From Pontimicrobium aquaticum (GTDB lineage Bacteria; Bacteroidota; Bacteroidia; Flavobacteriales; Flavobacteriaceae), in the NCBI RefSeq assembly GCF_005047595.1, contig NZ_SUPL01000001.1:310001-374000 (forward strand): a stretch of 64,000 bases of DNA. Reading direction: 5' to 3'. The position numbers and the translations under genes are program-made. Below, in pieces: positions 60,748 through 64,000 of the stretch. Below the pieces are notes generated by a model, which was not told the DNA's origin, ran no database searches, and saw only the letters and a list, made by a program, of their open reading frames with translations. Position 1 is the stretch's first letter. Every line of letters begins with the position of its first letter.

Positions 60748-61179
60748 ATGAAAAAGCCCTTATATAGCCTTGTTTTAATTTTTCTATTCTCTTCGTGTAG
60801 TAAGAGCGATGTTAACAATAGAAACTGTAGATTTTTATTAAATGTTGGTGTTAATACAAGTATTAATTTAAATGTTTTTCCTTATAGTAATTTACAGTTT
60901 GTAAGTAATTCGGTATATGTTCCAAATGTTGGAAATGGTGGTGTTATTGTCACCAATTCTGGAACTGGTTATTTGGCTTGGGACGCTAGCGACCCTAATC
61001 ATACACCAAATACTTGTTCGCGATTAGAAATAAACGGATTAGAAGGCACTTGTGGCTGTACTGATGCTAATGTTTATAGCCTAATTACTGGACAACCATT
61101 AAGTGACCCAGACTTAAACTGCGGATTAAAAGCTTATCGTGTTGAACAAAGTGGTAATGACCTAATTATAAGTAATTGA
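60748..61179 (+). CDS. small lipoprotein with degenerate Rieske-like pattern
   Basis: The 143-residue product has a lipobox (FLFSSC, Cys18) and a beta-rich domain. The C-terminal half contains several Cys (NTCSRLEING, GTCGCTDANVYSL, LNCGLKAYRVEQSGNDL) laid out like a Rieske fold, but the usual CxH...CxxH ligands are not present in full, so cluster binding is doubtful. I recall similar Bacteroidetes lipoproteins annotated as Rieske-like; identity is tentative. Confidence 0.65.
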   Translation: MKKPLYSLVLIFLFSSCSKSDVNNRNCRFLLNVGVNTSINLNVFPYSNLQFVSNSVYVPNVGNGGVIVTNSGTGYLAWDASDPNHTPNTCSRLEINGLEGTCGCTDANVYSLITGQPLSDPDLNCGLKAYRVEQSGNDLIISN

Positions 61180-61180
61180 C

Positions 61181-61211
61181 AAAAAAGCGACCTCTAAAAG
61201 TCGCTTTCTTG
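61181..61211. terminator. bidirectional terminator between the lipoprotein and the TonB receptor
   Basis: AAAGCGAC and GTCGCTTT pair over 8 bp with an 8-nt loop; A6 precedes and TCTT follows. Lies between convergent genes. Confidence 0.75.
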
Positions 61212-61231
61212 ATTAGGCTTAAGGCAGGAAA

Positions 61232-63355
61232 TTAAAATTTCAATGTCATGCCAACTAAAAAGTTAATGGTTGCTTGCGGATAATAACCTTGTTCTTCAAT
61301 AGCTGTTAATCCACTCCATGTATTTAAGTACGTATAGCCTCTATCAACATACTCGTTATTAAAAAGATTATTTATTAATCCTTTAAAAACTATTGATTTA
61401 AAAACACTATTCATTTTTAGCTCATACATCGCATTAAAATCACTCACAAAATAACCATCAATTTTTGATGCCTCAGTATCGGTATTACTTAAATATTGAG
61501 AGCTCACATACTTACCTAATAAAGCTAGTTGTATATTCTTAATTGGTTTATATGTAATAGAATTTCCAGAAATTAAGCTAGGTGAAAAAGCAATGTTTGT
61601 TTTTCCAAAGTTGGTTAAACCTCCATCTCTATCAATTATTAGCTCATTTATTTTATTCTCACTTATGGCAACATTAGAATTAAGTGTCCATTTATTTGAA
61701 ACATCAAAATTTGCATCAATCTCTAAACCTAGTCGATAACTCTTATCTATATTTTCTCTTAAATATTCACCTGAATTATCCAAAGCCCCTGTAAGTACCA
61801 ACTGGTTTTTATAGTTCATGTAATACAAGTTTGTATTGACACTTAGTTTTTCGTTAGCAAATCGCCATCCTAATTCAAAATCGTTGAGGCTTTCATGTTT
61901 TACTCGAGCAGCGTTACTTTCAAAATCGTTTCTGTTTGGTTCTTTATTGGCTCTTGCGTACGATGCATATAAACTATTATTATTGTTTATTTTATAAGTT
62001 AACCCAAGTTTTGGATTGAAAAAACTATAATTTTCATCTACATTAATGGGTATTCTATTAGATGTTAATCCAACAGTTTTATAGTTTACAAATCGTCCTT
62101 GTACATCTACAAATGCCTTTACATTATTTGATACTTTAAAACTAGCTTTTGAAAAGATGCTCCAATCGGTTTTATCGGATGTGCTAAAGTAGTATCTATC
62201 ATTTATATTAGTATTAGGTGCTAAATTACTAGCCCAAATTACTTCACCATAATGGTCGTTAGTATAAGTACTAACTGATGCGCCTGAAATAATTTCAATG
62301 CTATTCTCTATGTAAGTTACAGAACCATTTGCTACGTAAAAATGATTATCTAACCACCTGCGTACAATGACATCACTACCATCATTAATTAAATTATTGT
62401 AATCTTCGGCATCCCTATCATCTTTAAACTGCTCAAAATAGCCTTCACCTCTTGTGTAGTTAAGTCCAAGGTTTGTTGACCATTGACTATTTAATTGCTC
62501 GTTCCAATGTAATTGATAATGGTTTTGCCAGTAATTATCGGTTTCATTATCGTATGTATAAGGGTTTTGACGTCTGTCTTCCTCTAGCTCCTCAGCCGAC
62601 AAACCATACCATGCTTGATAGGTGTGCTCTTCTCCTCCAAAGACCAATGCTTTTATTAACGTATTTTCATCAACATAACTTCCTTGCAAGAAATACGATT
62701 TTAAATCGGCAAATGCTCTGTCAACATAACCATCAGAATAGATGTTAGACAATCTTCCAGCAAATTCGAAATGGTCATTGATTTTTCCTGTAGTGAATTT
62801 TACCGTATGTTTTCTAGTACCAAACGATCCGAATGAGTTTGAAACTTCACCTCCTGCTTCATTAGAGATAGCATCAGTTAAAATATTTAAACTTGCTCCA
62901 AACGCCCCAGATCCATTGGTTGAAGTCCCAACACCACGCTGTAATTGCAGGTTTTGTGTAGATGAGGCAAAATCGCCTAGATTTACCCAAAATGTTCCTT
63001 GGCTTTCGCTATCGTTATAAGAAATTCCGTTAATGGTAACATTAATACGTGTAGCATCCGAACCACGAACACGAAGATAAGAATATCCAATTCCAGCTCC
63101 AGCATCAGAGGATGTTATTACCGAAGGTAAATAATTTAATAGTGCTGGAATGTCTTGTCCTAGATTTCGTTTTTCTAGGTCTTCTTTCTTGACATTGGAA
63201 TGCGTTATAGGTGATGTAGGTTGAACACGTACAGCCTTAACTAAAATCTCATCCAGTTTTTCGATTTTGGTCGTGTCTTGTGCTTTTTGATTTTCTTGTG
63301 CTGTTACACTGACTGACAACACGAGTAGTGTTAAAAAAAGAAATAAATTTTTCAT
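61232..63355 (-). CDS. TonB-dependent receptor, thiamin-type
   Basis: A 707-residue outer-membrane receptor with signal peptide (ending SVTAQ), TonB-box region KIEKLDEILVKAVRV, plug domain (about 45-160; DIPALLNYLPSVI, YLRVRGSDATRINVTINGI) and a 22-strand-type barrel ending FLVGMTLKF with a terminal Phe. A TPP riboswitch lies directly upstream, so the cargo is probably thiamin or a precursor (the Omr1 type proposed for Bacteroidetes). It is single, with no SusD partner. Confidence 0.93.
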   Translation of the reverse strand: MKNLFLFLTLLVLSVSVTAQENQKAQDTTKIEKLDEILVKAVRVQPTSPITHSNVKKEDLEKRNLGQDIPALLNYLPSVITSSDAGAGIGYSYLRVRGSDATRINVTINGISYNDSESQGTFWVNLGDFASSTQNLQLQRGVGTSTNGSGAFGASLNILTDAISNEAGGEVSNSFGSFGTRKHTVKFTTGKINDHFEFAGRLSNIYSDGYVDRAFADLKSYFLQGSYVDENTLIKALVFGGEEHTYQAWYGLSAEELEEDRRQNPYTYDNETDNYWQNHYQLHWNEQLNSQWSTNLGLNYTRGEGYFEQFKDDRDAEDYNNLINDGSDVIVRRWLDNHFYVANGSVTYIENSIEIISGASVSTYTNDHYGEVIWASNLAPNTNINDRYYFSTSDKTDWSIFSKASFKVSNNVKAFVDVQGRFVNYKTVGLTSNRIPINVDENYSFFNPKLGLTYKINNNNSLYASYARANKEPNRNDFESNAARVKHESLNDFELGWRFANEKLSVNTNLYYMNYKNQLVLTGALDNSGEYLRENIDKSYRLGLEIDANFDVSNKWTLNSNVAISENKINELIIDRDGGLTNFGKTNIAFSPSLISGNSITYKPIKNIQLALLGKYVSSQYLSNTDTEASKIDGYFVSDFNAMYELKMNSVFKSIVFKGLINNLFNNEYVDRGYTYLNTWSGLTAIEEQGYYPQATINFLVGMTLKF

Positions 63356-63427
63356 ATCGATTAAATAAAATTATAATCGAATAAAAAGAGGTAATTATTC
63401 TTTTGTTGTTAAAATTGATTTTGAAAA

Positions 63428-63456
63428 AGACCTTTCGACTGCGCTCAAGGTGACAG
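63428..63456. repeat. palindromic repeat between the riboswitch and the TonB receptor
   Basis: On the - strand ACCTT...AAGGT closes a 5-bp stem with a 12-nt loop and is followed by CTTTTTC, a weak terminator shape. The core TTTCGACTGCGCTCAAGG is related to the CTTCGA...CTCAG core of the leuS and greA repeats. Confidence 0.5.
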
Positions 63457-63484
63457 AATCAAAAAATTATACATTGGCGATTAT

Positions 63485-63635
63485 CGCCTTCCTAAACAGC
63501 ATTACCTGTTCTAGGTTCAATGGGTATGATCTCAGCCTCTCGGAGTTAAAAGTTAAAAGTTGACAATTAAAAGTTTTTAAGAATACTGATAACTGCTTAC
63601 TGATGACTGCTAACTGAAAAGCACCCCTTTATGAG
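63485..63635 (-). ncRNA. TPP (thiamin pyrophosphate) riboswitch
   Basis: Read on the - strand, the conserved THI-box elements appear in order: GGGGTGC, then GGCTGAGATCATACCC, GAACCT, CAGGTAATGCTG and TAGGAAGG. The P3 arm is CTTTTC/GAGAGG extended by AGTTA/TAACT, and its loop (63549-63610) is about 62 nt of repeat-like sequence. The aptamer ends about 130 bp before the TonB receptor ATG. The exact ends of P1 are not certain. Confidence 0.88.
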
Positions 63636-63759
63636 AACGCTACAAATATAAATATGTATTAGGAATTACAAATTATGAATTGCTATTTTTTTAGTTCTAT
63701 AAAAAATTAATTCTGTTATTAAACTTATTTCTCTCTGAACTGCGACTAAAACTGAAAAC

Positions 63760-64000
63760 TTAATCTAAATCTGGTTTTTTTCTGTTCGCTTTCTTTTCGG
63801 CTTTTTGACGTTTTTTTGCTAATCTTTTGTTTTTAACTGCCTTAGGCGTTTTAGTTGGAACACGTTTTTTTTGCTCTTTTAGTCCTTTTGCTATTAAATC
63901 TAAAAACTTTGCAATAACTATTTGCTTGTTTTTAAGCTGGCTTCGAGTTTCTGAACATTGCAAGATTAGTACATTGTCATTATTTAATCGATTGCTTAAA
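63760..64000 (-). CDS. arfB: peptidyl-tRNA hydrolase ArfB, C-terminal part (cut by window edge)
   Basis: The frame is open to the end of the window. The visible 79 residues (LSNRLNNDNVLILQCSETRSQ... to KKANRKKPDLD) match the end of ArfB/YaeJ: the beta-strand before the SETRSQ segment and the long basic C-terminal tail (KKRVPTKTPKAVKNKRLAKK) that enters the ribosomal mRNA channel. The catalytic GGQ lies outside the window. ArfB rescues stalled ribosomes by hydrolysing peptidyl-tRNA. Confidence 0.85.
   Translation of the reverse strand, partial: LSNRLNNDNVLILQCSETRSQLKNKQIVIAKFLDLIAKGLKEQKKRVPTKTPKAVKNKRLAKKRQKAEKKANRKKPDLD

Noticed and set aside
63549-63610. CRISPR-like short repeats upstream of the TonB receptor
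   Set aside because: The repeated units are 8-11 bp, imperfect and without spacers, and they lie inside the P3 arm of a TPP riboswitch.

Overview
The window is a stretch of chromosome from a low-GC member of the Bacteroidetes, almost certainly family Flavobacteriaceae. The evidence is internal. There are two proteins with C-terminal type IX secretion (T9SS) sorting domains. Many genes are preceded by the Bacteroidetes promoter -7 element TAnnTTTG. Several Bacteroidetes-restricted families occur (DUF6252, DUF4296, DUF4271, DUF3098, DUF3127). DnaE carries a fused proofreading exonuclease, and ribosomal protein S16 has a long C-terminal tail. Genus cannot be fixed from this sequence.

Layout. 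Positions 1-2.5 kb look like the end of an accessory island: the tail of a truncated protein followed 2 bp later by a possible immunity gene, a tyrosine recombinase lacking the first catalytic Arg, a small membrane protein, and then tRNA-Asp. From 2.6 to 64 kb the content is mostly core genome. It runs through DUF58 and an M1 aminopeptidase; trxA and dnaE; rpsP and rimM flanked by two paralogous DUF2383-like genes; trmN6; a dimethylargininase with an amino-acid permease; a Rieske oxygenase and glutaryl-CoA dehydrogenase; and an Fe-S/redox run (mrp, NifU-like, ferredoxin reductase, ferredoxin). Next come an alkyltransferase-like protein, a LysE exporter and trmB; a two-component system; T9SS cargo proteins; a LuxE-like ligase; tyrS; a pyrC operon with a dolichol-phosphate-mannose-synthase-like enzyme; hemD; pckA; saccharopine dehydrogenase with an Lrp/AsnC regulator; leuS; an HxlR/DinB pair; ftsX-DUF3098-uppP-truB; tag; two tandem PPK2 genes; aat; a second histidine kinase; HIT and greA. 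The window ends with a TonB-dependent receptor behind a TPP riboswitch and the C-terminal part of arfB, cut by the right edge.

Functional threads. Saccharopine dehydrogenase, the AsnC regulator and glutaryl-CoA dehydrogenase are consistent with lysine catabolism, though they are not in one operon. Mrp, NifU-like, ferredoxin reductase and ferredoxin form a co-directional Fe-S assembly and electron-transfer run. The TPP riboswitch marks the last TonB receptor as a thiamin-family importer.

Most unusual signals. (1) Two copies of a palindromic repeat sit in-frame, in the same orientation and frame, inside leuS, each adding a peptide of the form AEALEA...TSRTSVS to leucyl-tRNA synthetase. (2) Repeats sharing a related core (CTTCGA, 4-5 nt, CTCAG) also lie in the greA leader as part of a terminator-like hairpin and between the TPP aptamer and its receptor gene. 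This suggests one mobile palindrome family adopted for coding, attenuation and riboswitch roles. (3) The P3 arm of the TPP riboswitch carries a repeat-like loop of about 62 nt. (4) The greA leader has two successive hairpin-plus-U-tract structures directly after its promoter. All of these are read by eye; none has been tested by folding or database search.
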